From Plantago major (Eukaryota; Streptophyta; Magnoliopsida; Lamiales; Plantaginaceae), in contig CM048840.1 in NCBI GenBank assembly GCA_026545765.1, positions 57,040,580 through 57,104,579 on the forward strand: a stretch of DNA of 64,000 bases, given 5' to 3'. The notes under the pieces were generated by a model. That model did not search any database. It was not told where the DNA came from and saw nothing but the letters and a program-made list of their open reading frames with translations. The stretch's first letter is position 1, and each line of letters begins with the position of its first letter. Both the position numbers and the translations under genes were made by a program. Positions 50,293-63,600 of the stretch are shown here, piece after piece.

Positions 50293-50300
50293 TATTTATA
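50293..50300 (-). promoter_or_regulatory. TATA box on the minus strand for the spliced antisense gene
   Basis: TATAAATA on the minus strand, within CCTTATAAATAGTCG, lies 184 bases upstream of the leader donor site. The sequence above it has the mixed GC/AT make-up of a plant core promoter, with an ACGT core (GCGACGTGAC) about 30 bases upstream. Confidence 0.6.
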
Positions 50301-50827
50301 AGGAATTTGGGATAGCGAAGTCACGTCGCTTGGATTTGAATCAACCGTTGATCCTCTCAATCGAGAGTTGTACCGCGAATGGATGTTGCCCGAGCGTCGC
50401 ATTTAATGCAGACGAGCGTCATCAATCAATCGGGCGCTGACCGTTGATGTCGCACGATCCAGTCGCATCTCTTTACTCGGGATCTTTCTCCGTGGGCGAG
50501 CAGACGACCTATTGGACCTCTTGGGCTTTTGAAGAAGACAAATTCGACAATCGGCCCAACTGACAGCTTCCACACAGCTGCGTCAGATCCTAACCGTACT
50601 CGGACACATATATCTCGGATACAAATACCTTTTCCTCTCGGTCCAGTTATGCGATAACTTCGGTTGTAAGCGAAAAAGGGGAAAAAGATATATTGAATCC
50701 TTGAGGACACAGACGACGGATCACGACAAAAGATTTTATCCCTTTTCTCAATTGATTCGGACACGTTCCACAGACACGACTAATCCCTCATAGTTACCAA
50801 CCATCTTCTACTAGATACTTGGTAGCT
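50301..50827. other. Upstream region of the antisense promoter, before the 3' LTR
   Basis: A 112-codon minus-strand open frame (50764-50426) lies here. It has no motif, sits upstream of the TATA box and is probably chance. I see no other gene. The stretch may contain regulatory sequence for the antisense gene. Confidence 0.4.
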
Positions 50828-50833
50828 GGGGGA
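50828..50833 (+). other. Polypurine-tract candidate
   Basis: GGGGGA lies four bases before the 3' LTR start TGTTAATC. It is in the right place to prime plus-strand synthesis. It is short and is followed by CATA, so the assignment is tentative. Confidence 0.5.
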
Positions 50834-51357
50834 CATATGTTAATCTGGACATATGTCGATCCGTTAAAGCGCCATAGGCGTGTCTAAAAGCGCATCAACA
50901 ACTAGCCAATTCGATCTTGGTCACCTCACATGGTCCGCCCAAAGTGAATCGACCGATCATGAAGTCACTACCTCCCAGCTAGTCAGAGCTAGCTAAGGAA
51001 AGGACTTGTAAACCCCGGTCGGTCTGAGATGCCTAACGGACCGTCTGAGAGGACCTCGGGCGCCACCATTACTCTAAGACCAGGGCGTGTATAATAGAAC
51101 CAGAGATACTTGTGGGACTCTTGGCTCGGACATCGAGTCACTGAGGTAGATCAACCAAGCGACAGTGCATCAGAAGTGACCACGGACCCAGTGAGCAGTA
51201 CTCTCAGAGGGAAAAGGTCCAAACTACCCTCCTAGGCCCACTATCGGTATTGGATCACTGTCCACTAATGGGCCATGGGCCAAAGGTAGCATTGGTGTCC
51301 AAATCTGGATCGTACACTTGGCATCATCTCATGAGCTACCTCATGAGTATGTGATAA

Positions 51358-51368
51358 CTATAAATACA
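51358..51368 (+). promoter_or_regulatory. TATA box of the 3' LTR
   Basis: CTATAAATACA is the counterpart of the 5' LTR box and differs from it by one base. Confidence 0.55.
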
Positions 51369-51523
51369 GCTCAAGGTTCAAGACCTAGGGGTAAGTGTCA
51401 GGAAAAGAAAGCAACACTTAAACAATAACCTCCCTCATAATTATTACATTGAGAGCTTCCGACTCTCTCTTGAGTAAAGTCTCTTACCGGATTGACACAG
51501 GCAATCCGGGCATCCAGTTCTAA

Positions 51524-51535
51524 CCCCCCCCCCCC
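51524..51535 (+). repeat. 12-base poly-C run in the 3' LTR
   Basis: CTAA is followed by twelve C and ACTTAG. The 5' LTR has CTAACCCCACTTAG at the same place. It is either a recent slippage event or a homopolymer calling error. Confidence 0.9.
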
Positions 51536-51661
51536 ACTTAGTTGTTTCAGGTGACCTGGTTCGGACGAGCAATCCATCGGACCTTCAAGTCGGAGGCGGG
51601 GTACAGACCGTGTTGCTTGTAGTAGTTTAGTTAGTTAGTGTTTGAGGTTTATCCCTCAGCA

Positions 51662-51666
51662 CATAC
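51662..51666. repeat. Right target-site duplication (CATAC)
   Basis: These are the five bases directly after the 3' LTR, matching CATAT on the left at four of five positions. The next bases, GACTTGGGATAAAC, are satellite (usual form GGATTGGGATAAAC), so the array continues in phase. Confidence 0.7.
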
Positions 51667-54600
51667 GACTTGGGATAAACAACAAATGTAAAATTCTACT
51701 CGTGGGTTAAATAAAACAATAATGGGAGAGAGATAATTACAAACGGAGAAGTCAATTTGAGATTTAAACAACACACAAGAGGAGTAATAACATAACGAAC
51801 GAAGAACTCTACTTGAGAGTTAAACAAATCACAAAAGGTGTTGAATAAACAACAAACGAACAACTCTACTTGAGAGATATAAAGGACACACTTTGGAGAG
51901 GGAAGAACAAAAAATGAATAACTCTACTCGAGAGATAAACAACACACTAAAGGAGTGGGATAATGTCAAGGAAGAAGTCTATTCGAAATTTAAACAATAC
52001 ACAGAAGGAGTAAGAGTATCACAAACGAAGAACACTACTTGAGAATTAATAAACACACATATGGATTGGGATAAACAACAAATGTAAAATTCTACTCGTG
52101 GGTTAAATAAAACAATAATGGGAGAGAGATAATTACAAACGGAGAAGTCAATTTGAGATTTAAACAACTCACAGGAGGAGTAATAAAATAACGAACGAAG
52201 AACTCTATTTGAGAGTTAAACAAAACACAAAAGGTGTTGAATAAACAACAAACGAACAACTCTACTTGAGAGATATAAAGGACACACTTTGGAGAGGGAA
52301 GAACAAAAAACGAATAACTCTACTCGAGAGATAAACAACACATTAAAGGAGTGGGATAATGTCAAGGAAGAAGTCTATTCGAAATTTAAACAATACACAG
52401 AAGGAGTAAGAGTATCACAAACGAAGAACACTACTTGAGAATTAATAAACACACATATGAATTGGGATCAACAACAAATGTAAAATTCTACTCGTGGGTT
52501 AAACAAAACTATAATGGGAGAGAGATAATTACAAACGGAGAAGTCAATTTGAGATTTAAACAACACACAGGAGGAGTAATAAAATAACGAACGAAGAACT
52601 CTACTTGAGAGTTAAACAAAACCTGAAAGGTGTTGAATAAACAACAAACGAACAACTCTACTTGAGAGATATAAAGGACACACTTTGGAGAGGAAGAACA
52701 AAAGCGAATAAGCATTCGAGAGATAAACAACACACTAAGGGAGTGGGATAATGTCAAGGAAGAAGTCTAGAAATTTAAACAATACAGAAGGAGTAAGAGT
52801 ATCACAAACGAAGAACACTACTTGAGAATTAATAAACACACATATGGATTGGGATAAACAACAAATGTAAAATTCTACTCGTGGGTTAAATAAAACAATA
52901 ATGGGAGAGAGATAATTACAAACGGACAAGTCAATTTGAGATTTAAACAACCCACAGGAGGAGTAATAAAATAACGAACGAAGAACTCTACTTGAGAGTT
53001 AAACAAAACACAAAAGGTGTTGAATAAACAACAAACGAACAACTCTACTTGAGAGATATAAAGGACACACTTTGGAGAGGGAAGAAGAAAAAATGAATAA
53101 CTGTACTCGAGAGAGAAACAACACACTAAAGGAGTGGGATAATGTCAAGGAAGAAGTCTATTCGAAATTTAAACAATACGCAGAAGGATTAAGAGTATCA
53201 CAAACGAAGAACACTACTTGAGAATTAATAAACACACATATGGATTGGCATAAACAACAAATGTAAAATTCGACTCGTGGGTTAAATAAAACAATAATGG
53301 GAGAGAGAAAATTACAAACGGAGAAGTCAATATGAGATTTAAACAACCCACAGGAGGAGTAATAAAATAACGAACGAAGAACTCTACTTGAGAGTTAAAC
53401 AAAACACAAAAGGTGTTGAATAAACAACAAACGAACAACTCTACTTGAGTGATATAAAGGACCCACTTTGGAGAGGGAAGAACAAAAAACGAATAACTGT
53501 ACTCGAGAGATAAACAACACACTAAAGGAGTGGGATAATGTCAAGGAAGAAGTCTATTCGAAATTTAAACAATACACAGAAGGAGTAAGAGTATCACAAA
53601 CGAAGAACACTACTTGAGAATTAATAAACACAAATATGGATTGGGATAAACAACAAATGTAAAATTCTACAAATGGGTTAAATAAAACAATAATGGAGAG
53701 AGATAATTACAAGCGGAGAAGTCAATTTGAGATTTAAACAACACATGGAGTAATAAAATAACGAGCGAAGAACTCTACTTGAGAGTTAAACAAAACACAA
53801 AAGGTGTTGAATAAACAACAAACGAACAACTCTACTTGAGAGATATAAAGGACACACCTTGGAGAGGGAAGAACAAAAAACGAATAACTACTCGAGAGAT
53901 AAACAACACACTAAAAGGTGGGATAATGTCAAGGAAGAAGTCTATTGAAATTTAAACAATACAGGAAGGAGTAAGAGTATCACAAACGAAGAACACTACT
54001 TGAGAATTAATAAACACACATATGAATTGGGATAAACAACAAATGTAAAAATTCTACTCGTGGGTTAAATCAAACAATAGTGGGAGAGTGATAATTACAA
54101 ACGGAGAAGTCAATTTGAGATTTAAACGACACACAAGAGGAGTAATAAAATAACGAACGAAGAACACTACTTGAGAGTTAAACAAAACACAAAAGGTGTT
54201 GAATAAACAACAAACGAACAACTCTACTTAAGAGATATAAAGGACACACTTTGGAGAGGGAAGAACAAAAAATGAATAACTGTACTCGAGAGTTAACCAA
54301 CACACTAAAGGAGTGGGATAATGTCGAGGAATAAGTCTTTTCGAAATTTAAACAATACACGGAAGGAGTAAGAGTATCACAAACGAAGAACACTACTTGA
54401 GAATTAATCAACACACATATGGATTGGGATAAACAACAAATGTAAAATTCTACACGTGGGTTAAACAACACAATAATGGGAGAGATAATTACAAGCGGAG
54501 AAGTCAATTTGAGATTTAAACAACACACGTGAGGAGTAATAAAATAACAAACGAAGAACTCTACTTGAGAGTTAAACAAAACCTGAAAGGTGTTGAATAA

Positions 54601-57600
54601 ACAACAAACGAACAACTCTACTTGAGAGATATAAAGGACACATTTTGGAGAGGAAGAACAAAAACGAATAAGCTGTTCTCGAGAGTTAAACAACACGCTA
54701 AAGGAGTGGGATAATGTCAAGGAAGAAGTCTATTGAAATTTAAACAATACATGGAAGGAGTAAGAGTATCACAAACGAAGAACTACTTGAGAATTAATAA
54801 ACACACATATGGATTAGGATAAACAACAAATGTAAAATTCTACCGTGGGTTAAATAAAACAATAATGGGAGAGATAATTACAAGCGGAGAAGTCAATTTG
54901 AGATTTAAACAACACAGGAGGAGTAATAAAATAACGAGCGAAGAACTACTTGAGAGTTAAACAAAACACAAAAGGTGTTGAATAAACAACAAACGAACAA
55001 CTCTACTTGAGAGATATAAAGGACACACCTTGGAGAGGAAGAACAAAAGCGAATAACTACTCGAGAGATAAACAACACACTAAAGGTGGGATAATGTCAA
55101 GGAAGAAGTCTATTGAAATTTAAACAATACAGAAGGAGTAAGAGTATCACAAACGAAGAACACTACTTGAGAATTAATAAACACACATATGAATTGGGAT
55201 AAACAACAAATGTAAAATTCTACTCGTGGGTTAAATAAAACAATAATGGGAGAGAGATAATTACAAACGGAGAAGTCAATTTGAGATTTAAACAACACAC
55301 AGGAGGAGTAATAAAATAAGGAACGAAGAACACTACTTGAGAGTTAAACAAAACACAAAACGTGTTGAATATACAACAAACGAACAACTCTAATTGAGAG
55401 ATATAAAGGACACACTTTGGAGAGGGAAGAACAAAAAACGAATAACTGTACTCGAGATAAACAACACACTAAAGGTGGGATAATGTCAAGGAAGAAGTCT
55501 ATTGAAATTTAAACAATACGTAGGATTAAGAGTATCACAAACGAAGAACACTACTTGAGAATTAATAAACACACATATGGATTGGTATAAACAACAAATG
55601 TAAAATTCTACTCGTGGGTTAAATAAAACAATAATGGGAGAGAGATAATTACAAACGGAGAAGTCAATTTGAGATTTAAACAACACACAGGAGGAGTAAT
55701 AAAATAACGAACGAAGAACTCTACTTGAGAGTTAAACAAAACACAAAAGGTGTTGAATAAACAACAAACGAACAACTCTACTTGAGTCATATAAAGGACA
55801 CACTTTGGAAAGGGAAGAACAAAAAACGAATAACTGTACTCGAGAGATAAACAACACACTAAAGGAGTGGGCTAATGTCAAGGAAGAAGTCTATATTAAA
55901 TTTAAACAATACACAGAAGGAGTAAGAGTATCACAAACGAAGAACACTACTTGAGAATTAATAAACACACATATGGATTGTGATAAACAACAAATGTAAA
56001 ATTCTACTTGTGGGTTAAATAAAACAATAATGGGAGAGATAATTACAAACGGAGAAGTCAATTTGAGATTTAAACAAAACACAGGAGGAGTAATAAAATA
56101 ACGAACGAAGAACTCTACTTGAGAGTTAAACAAAACACAAAAGGTGTTGAATAAACAACAAACGAACAACTCTACTTGAGAGATATAAAGGACACACTTT
56201 GGAGAGGGAAGAACAAAAAACGAATAACTCTACTCGAGAGATAAACAACACACTAAAGGAGTGGGATAATGTCAAGGAAGAAGTCTATTCGAAATTTAAA
56301 CAATACACAGAAGGATTAAGAGTATCACAAACGAAGAACACTACTTGAGAATTAATAAACACACATATGGATTGGGATAAACAACAAATGTAAAATTCTA
56401 CTCGTGGGTTAAATAAAACAATAATGGGAGAGATAATTACAAACGGAGAAGTCAATTTGAGATTTAAACAACACACAGGAGGAGTAATAAAATAACGAAC
56501 GAAGAACTCTACTTGAGAGTTAAACAAAACACAAAAGGTGTTGAATAAACAACAAACGAACAACTCTACTTGAGATATAAAGGACACACTTTGGAAAGGG
56601 AAGAACAAAAAACAAATAACTCTACTAGAGATAAACAACACACTAAAAGGTGGGATAATGTCAAGGAAGAAGTCTATTGAAATTTAAACAATACATGAGA
56701 AGGTAAGAGTATCACAAACGAAGAACCCTACTTGAGAATTAATAAACACACATATGGATTGGGATAAACAACAAATGTAAAATTCTACTAGTGGGTTAAA
56801 TAAAACAAAAATTGGAGAGATAATTACAAACGGAGAAGTCAATTTGAGATTTAAACAACACACAGGAGGAGTAATAAAATAACGAACGAAGAACTCTACT
56901 TGAGAGTTAAACAAAACACAAAAGGTGTTGAATAAACAACAAACGAACAACTCTACTTGAGAGATATAAAGGACACACTTTGGAGAGGGAAGAACAAAAA
57001 ACGAATAACTCTCGAGAGATAAACAACACACTAAAGGAGTGGGATAATGTCAAGGAAGAAGTCTATTCGAAATTTAAACAATACACAGAAGGAGTAAGAG
57101 TATCACAAACGAAGAACACTACTTGAGAATTAATAAACACACATATGGATTGGGATAAACAACAAATGTAAAATTCTACTCGTGGGTTAAATAAAACAAT
57201 AATGGGAGAGATAATTACAAACGGAGAAGTCAATTTGAGATTTAAACAACACACAGGAGGAGTAATAAAATAACGAACGAAGAACTCTACTTGAGAGTTA
57301 AACAAAACACAAAAGGTGTTGAATAAACAACAAACGAACAACTCTACTTGAGAGATATAAAGGACACACTTTGGAGAGGGAAGAACAAAAAACGAATAAC
57401 TGTACTCGAGAGATAAACAACACACTAAAGGAGTGGGATAATGTCAAGGAAGAAGTCTATTCGAAATTTAAACAATACACAGAAGGAGTAAGAGTATCAC
57501 AAACTAAGAACACTACTTGAGAATTAATAAACACACATATGGATTGGGATAAACAACAAATGTAAAATTCTACTCGTGGGTTAAATAAAACAATAATGGG

Positions 57601-60600
57601 AGAGAGATAATTACAAACGGAGAAGTCAATTTGAGATTTAAACAACTCACAGGAGGAGTAATAAAATAACGAACGAAGAACTCTACTTGAGAGTTAAACA
57701 AAACACAAAAGGTGTTGAATAAACAACAAACGAACAACACTACTTGAGAGATATAAAGGACACACTTTGGAGAGGGAAGAACAAAAAACGAATAACTCTA
57801 CTCGAGAGATAAACAACACACTAAAGGAGTGGGATAATGTCAAGGAAGAAGTCTATTCGAAATTTAAACAATACACAGAAGGAGTAAGAGTATCACAAAC
57901 GAAGAACACTACTTGAGAATTAATAAACACACATATGGATTGGGATAAACAACAAATGTAAAATTCTACTCGTGGGTTAAATAAAACAATAATGGGAGAG
58001 AGATAATTACAAACGGAGAAGTCAATTTGAGATTTAAACAACACACAGGAGGAGTAATAAAATAACGAACGAAGAACTCTACTTGAGAGTTAAACAAAAC
58101 ACAAAAGGTGTTGAATAAACAACAAACGAACAACTCTACTTGAGAGATATAAAGGACACACTTTGGAGAGGGAAGAACAAAAAACGAATAACTCTACTCG
58201 AGAGATAAACAACACACTAAAGGAGTGGGATAATGTCAAGGAAGAAGTCTATTCGAAATTTAAACAATACACTGAATGAGTAAGAGTATCACAAACGAAC
58301 AACACTACTTGAGAATTAATCAACACACATATGGATTGGGATAAACAACAAATTAAAATTCTACTCGGGGGTTAAATAAAACAATAATGGGAGAGATAAT
58401 TACAAACGGAGAAGTCAATTTGAGATTTAAACAACACACAGGAGGAGTAATAAAATAACGAACTAAGAACTCTACTTGAGAGTTAAACAAAACACAAAAG
58501 GTGTTGAATAAACAACAAACGAACAACTCTACTTGAGAGATATAAAGGACACACTTTGGAGAGGGAAGAACAAAAAACGAATAACTCTCGAGAGATAAAC
58601 AACACACTAAAGGAGTGGGATAATGTCAAGGAACAAGTCTATTCGAAATTTAAACAATACACTGAAGGAGTAAGAGTATCACAAACGAAGAACACTACTT
58701 GAGAATTAATAAACACACATATGGATTGGGATAAACAACAAATGTAAAATTCTACTCGTGGGTTAAATAAAACAATAATGGGAGAGAGATAATTACAAAC
58801 GGAGAAGTCAATTTGAGATTTAAACAACACAGAGGAGGAGTAATAAAATATCGAACGAAGAACTCTACTTGAGAGTTAAACAAAACACCAAAGGTGTTGA
58901 ATAAACAACAAACGAACAACTCTACTTGAGAGATATAAAGGACACACTTTGGAGAGGAAGAACAAAAACAAATAACTCTACTCGAGAGATAAACAACACA
59001 CTAAAGGAGTGGGATAATGTCAAGGAAGAAGTCTATTCGAAATTTAAACAATACACAGAAGGAGTAAGAGTATCACAAACGAAGAACACTACTTGAGAAT
59101 TAATAAACACACATATGGATTGGGATAAACAACAAATGTAAAATTCAATCGTGGGTTAAATAAAACAATAATAGGAGAGATAATTACAAACGGAGAAGTC
59201 AATTTGAGATTTAAACAACACGGGAGGAGTAATAAAATAACGAAGAACTCTACTTGAGAGTTAAACAAAACACAAAAGGTGTTGAATAAACAACAAACGA
59301 ACAACTCTACTTGAGAGATATAAACGACACACTTTGGAGAGGGAAGAAAAAAAAACGAATAAATCTACTCTATAGATAAACAACACACTAAAGGAGTGGG
59401 ATAATGTCAAGGAAGAAGTCTATTCAAATTTAAACAATAAACTTAAGTAGTAAGAGTATCACAAACGAAGAACACTACTTGAGAATTAATAAACACACAT
59501 ATGGATTGGGATAAACAACAAATGTAAAATTCTACTCGTGGGTTAAATAAAACAATAATGGGAGAGAGATAATTACAAACGGAGAAGTCAATTTGAGATT
59601 TAAACAACTTCAAGGAGGAGTAATAAAATAACGAAGAACTCTACTTGAGAGTTAAACAAAACACAAAAGGTGTTGAATAAACAACAAACGAACAACTCTA
59701 CTTGAGAGATATAAAGGACACACTTTGGAGAGGGAAGAACAAAAAACAAATAACTCTACTCGAGAGATAAACAACACAATAAAGGAGGGATAATGTCAAG
59801 GAAGAAGTCTATTCAAATTTAAACAATACATGGAAGGTAAGAGTATCACAAACGAAGAACACTACTTGAGAATTAATAAACACACATATGGATTGGGATA
59901 AACAACAAATGTAAAATTCTACTCGTGGGTTAAATAAAACAATAATGGGAGAGAGATAATTACAAACGGAGAAGTCAATTTGAGATTTAAACAACACACA
60001 TGAGGAGTAATAAAATAACGAACGAAGAACTCTACTTGAGAGTTAAACAAAACACAAAAGGTGTTGAATAAACAACAACCTAACAACTCTACTTGAGAGA
60101 TATAAACGACACACTTTGGAGAGGGTAGAACAAAAACGAATAACTCTACTAGAGATAAACAACACACTAAAGGAGTGGGATGATGTCAAGGAAGAAGTCT
60201 ATTCAAATTTAAACAATACATGAAGGAGTAAGAGTATCACAAACGAAGAACACTACTTGAGAATTAATAAACACATATGGATTGGGATAAACAACAAATG
60301 TAAAATTCTACTGTGGTTAAATAAAACAATACTGGGCGAGAGATAATTACAAACGGAGAAGTCAATTTGAAATTTAAACAACACATATGAGGAGTAATAA
60401 AATAACGAACGAAGAACTCTACTTGAGAGTTAAACAAAACACAAAAGGTGTTGAATAAACAACAAACGAACAACTCTACTTGAGGGATATAAAGGACACA
60501 CTTTTGTGAGGGAAGAACAAAAAACAAATAACTCTACTCGAGAGATAAACAACACACCAAAGGAGTGGGATAATGTCGAGGAAGAAGTCTATTCGAAAAT

Positions 60601-63600
60601 TAAACAATACATGTAAGAGTAAGAGTATCACACACGAAGAACACTACTTGAGAATTAATAAACACACATATGGATTGGGATAAACAACAAATGTAAAATT
60701 CTACTCGTGGGTTAAATAAAATAATAATGGGAGAGAGATAATTACAAACGGAGAAGTCAATTTGAGATTTAAACAACTCACAGGAGGAGTAATAAAATAA
60801 CGAACGAAGAACTCTACTTGAGAGTTAAACAAAACACAATAGGTGTTGAATAAACAACAAACGAACAAATCTACTAGAGAGATATAATGGACACACTTTG
60901 GAGAGGGAAGAACAAAAAATGAATAACTCTACTCGAGAGATAAACAACAGACTAAAGGAGTGGGATAATGTCAAGGAAGAAGTCTATTCGAAATTTAAAG
61001 AATACACAGAAGGAGTAACAGTATCACAAACGAAGAACACTACTTGAGAATTAATAAACACACATATGAATTGGGATAAACAACAAATGTAAAATTCTAC
61101 TCGTGGGTTAAATAAAACAATAATGGGAGAGAGATAATTACAAACGGAGAAGTTAATTTGAGATTTAACCAACTCACAGGAGGAGTAATAAAATAACGAA
61201 CGAAGAACTCTACTTCAGAGTTAAACAAAACACAAAAGGTGTAGAATAAACAACAAACGAACAACTCTACTTGAGAAATATAAAGGACACACTTTGAAGA
61301 GGGAAGAACATAAAACGAATAACTCTACTCGAGAGATAAACAACAGACTAAAGGAGTGGGATAATGTCAAGGAAGAAGTCTATTCGAAATTTAAACAATA
61401 CATGAAGGAGTAAGAGTATCACAAACTAAGAACACTACTTGAGAATTAATAAACACACATATGGATTGGGATAAACAACAAATGTAAAATTCTACCAATG
61501 GGTTAAATAAAACAATAATGGGAGAGAGATAATTACAAACGGAGAAGTCAATTTGAGATTTAAACAACTCACAGGAGGAGTAATAAAATAACGAACGAAG
61601 AACTCTACTTGAGAGTTAAACAAAACACAAAAGGTGTTGAATAAACAACAAACGAACAACTCTACTTGAGAGATATAAAGGACACACTTTGGAGAGGGAA
61701 GAACAAAAAACGAATAACTCTACTCGAGAGATAAACAACACACTAAAGGAGTGGGATAATGTCAAGGAAGAAGTCTATTCGAAATTTAAACAATACACAG
61801 AAGGAGTAAGAGTATCACAAACGAAGAACACTACTTGAGAATTAATAAACACACATATGGATTGGGATAAACAACAAATGTAAAATTCTACCAAGGGTTA
61901 AATAAAACAATAATGGGAGAGAGATAATTACAAACGGAGAAGTCAATTTGAGATTTAAACAACACATGGAGGAGTAATAAAATAACGAAGAACTCTACTT
62001 CAGAGTTAAACAAAACACAAAAGGTGTAGAATAAACAACAAACGAACAACTCTACTTGAGAAATATAAAGGACACACTTTGAAGAGGGAAGAACATAAAA
62101 CGAATAACTCTACTCGAGAGATAAACAACAGACTAAAGGAGTGGGATAATGTCAAGGAAGAAGTCTATTCGAAATTTAAACAATACACAGAAGGAGTAAG
62201 AGTATCACAAACGAAGAACACTACTTGAGAATTAATCAACACACATATGGATTGGGATAAACAACAAATGTAAAATTCTACTCGTGGGTTAAATAAAACA
62301 ATAATGGGAGAGAGATAATTACAAACGGAGAAGTCAATTTGAGATTTAAACAACACATGAGGAGTATTAAAATAACGAACTAATAACTCTACTTGAGAGT
62401 TAAAAAAAACACAAAAGGTGTTGAATAAACAACAAACGAACAACTCTACTTGAGTGATATAAAGGACACACTTTGGAGAGTGAAGAACAAAAAATGAATA
62501 ACTCTACTCGAGAGATAAACAACACACTAAAGGAGTGGGATAATGTCAAGGAAGAAGTCTATTCGAAATTTAAACAATACACTGAAGGAGTAAGAGTATC
62601 ACAAACGAACAACACTACTTGAGAATTAATCAACACACATATGGATTGGGATAAACAACAAATTAAAATTCTACTCGTGGGTTAAATAAAACAATAATGG
62701 GAGAGAGATAATTACAAACGGAGAAGTCAATTTGAGATTTAGACAACACACAGGAGGAGTAATAAAATAACGAACGAAGAACTCTACTTCAAAGTTAAAC
62801 AAAACACAAAAGGTGTTGAATAAACAACAAACGAACAACTCTACTTGAGTGATATAAAGGACACACTTTGGAAAGGGAAGAACAAAAAACGAATAACTCT
62901 ACTCGAGAGATAAACAACACACTAAAGGAGTGGGATAATGTCAAGGAAGAAGTCTATTCGAAATTTAAACAATACACTGAAGGAGTAAGAGTATCACAAA
63001 CGAAGAACACTACTTGAGAATTAATAAACACACATCTGGATTGGGATAAACAACAAATGTAAAATTCTACTCCTGGGTTAAATAAAACAATAATGTGAGA
63101 GAGATAATTACAAACGGAGAAGTCAATTTGAGATTTAAACAACACACAGGAGGAGTAATAAAATAACGAACGAAGAACTCTACTTGAGAGTTAAACAAAA
63201 CACAAAAGGTGTTGAATAAACAACAAACGAACAACTCTACTTGAGAGATATAAAGGACACACTTTGGAGAGGGAAGAACAAAAACTAATAACTCTACTCG
63301 AGAGAGATAAACAACACACTAAAGGAGGGATAATGTCAAGGAAGAAGTCTATTCAAATTTAAACAATACATGTATGAGTAAGAGTATCACAAACGAAGAA
63401 CACTACTTGAGAATTAATAAACACACATATGCATTGGTATAAATAACAAATGTAAAATTCTACTCGTGGGTTAAATAAAACAATAATGGGAGAGAGATAA
63501 TTACAAACGGAGAAGTCAATTTGAGATTTAAACAACTCACAGGAGGAGTAATAAAATAACGAACGAAGAACTCTAATTGAGAGTTAAACAAAACACAAAA

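Larger units (their letters stand above)
38567..51661 (+). mobile_element. Tat-lineage Ty3/gypsy LTR retrotransposon nested in the satellite
   Basis: A 13.1-kb element with direct LTRs of 804 and 824 bp, each starting TGTT and ending CA, flanked by CATAT/CATAC. A primer-binding-like TGGCGCCC follows the 5' LTR and a short G-rich tract precedes the 3' LTR. The + strand encodes gag, protease, reverse transcriptase, RNase H, a second RNase H and integrase in that order. The second RNase H between RNH and integrase is a hallmark of the plant Tat lineage. About 5.7 kb separates pol from the 3' LTR and holds two minus-strand units. Satellite phase continues across the insertion, so the element entered a pre-existing array. 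All coding regions are frame-broken as given. Some of that is probably sequence error rather than decay. Confidence 0.92.
50838..51661 (+). repeat. 3' LTR
   Basis: It begins TGTTAATCTGG and ends TTTATCCCTCAGCA, 824 bp. It aligns with the 5' LTR throughout. Most differences are gains or losses of one to three bases (for example GGTCACCTCACATGG against GGTCCGACCTCCATGG). A 12-base C run stands where the 5' LTR has four. Confidence 0.92.

Noticed and set aside
50426..50764. 112-codon minus-strand open frame starting MSESIEK
   Set aside because: It lies upstream of the antisense TATA box, in what looks like promoter sequence, with no motif. The likeness of its first four residues to the small antisense protein is too short to mean anything.
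38567..51661. Centromeric CRM-type retrotransposon
   Set aside because: No chromodomain is visible at the integrase end, and the second RNase H plus TGGCGCCC primer site fit Tat instead. The element itself therefore gives no evidence that the array is centromeric.
54178..54720. 180-codon minus-strand open frame in the satellite, and dozens of 60-140-codon relatives elsewhere in the arrays
   Set aside because: They are read-through of the repeat in the one frame without stops. The predicted text changes frame with every small indel, has no domain, and recurs only because the DNA recurs.
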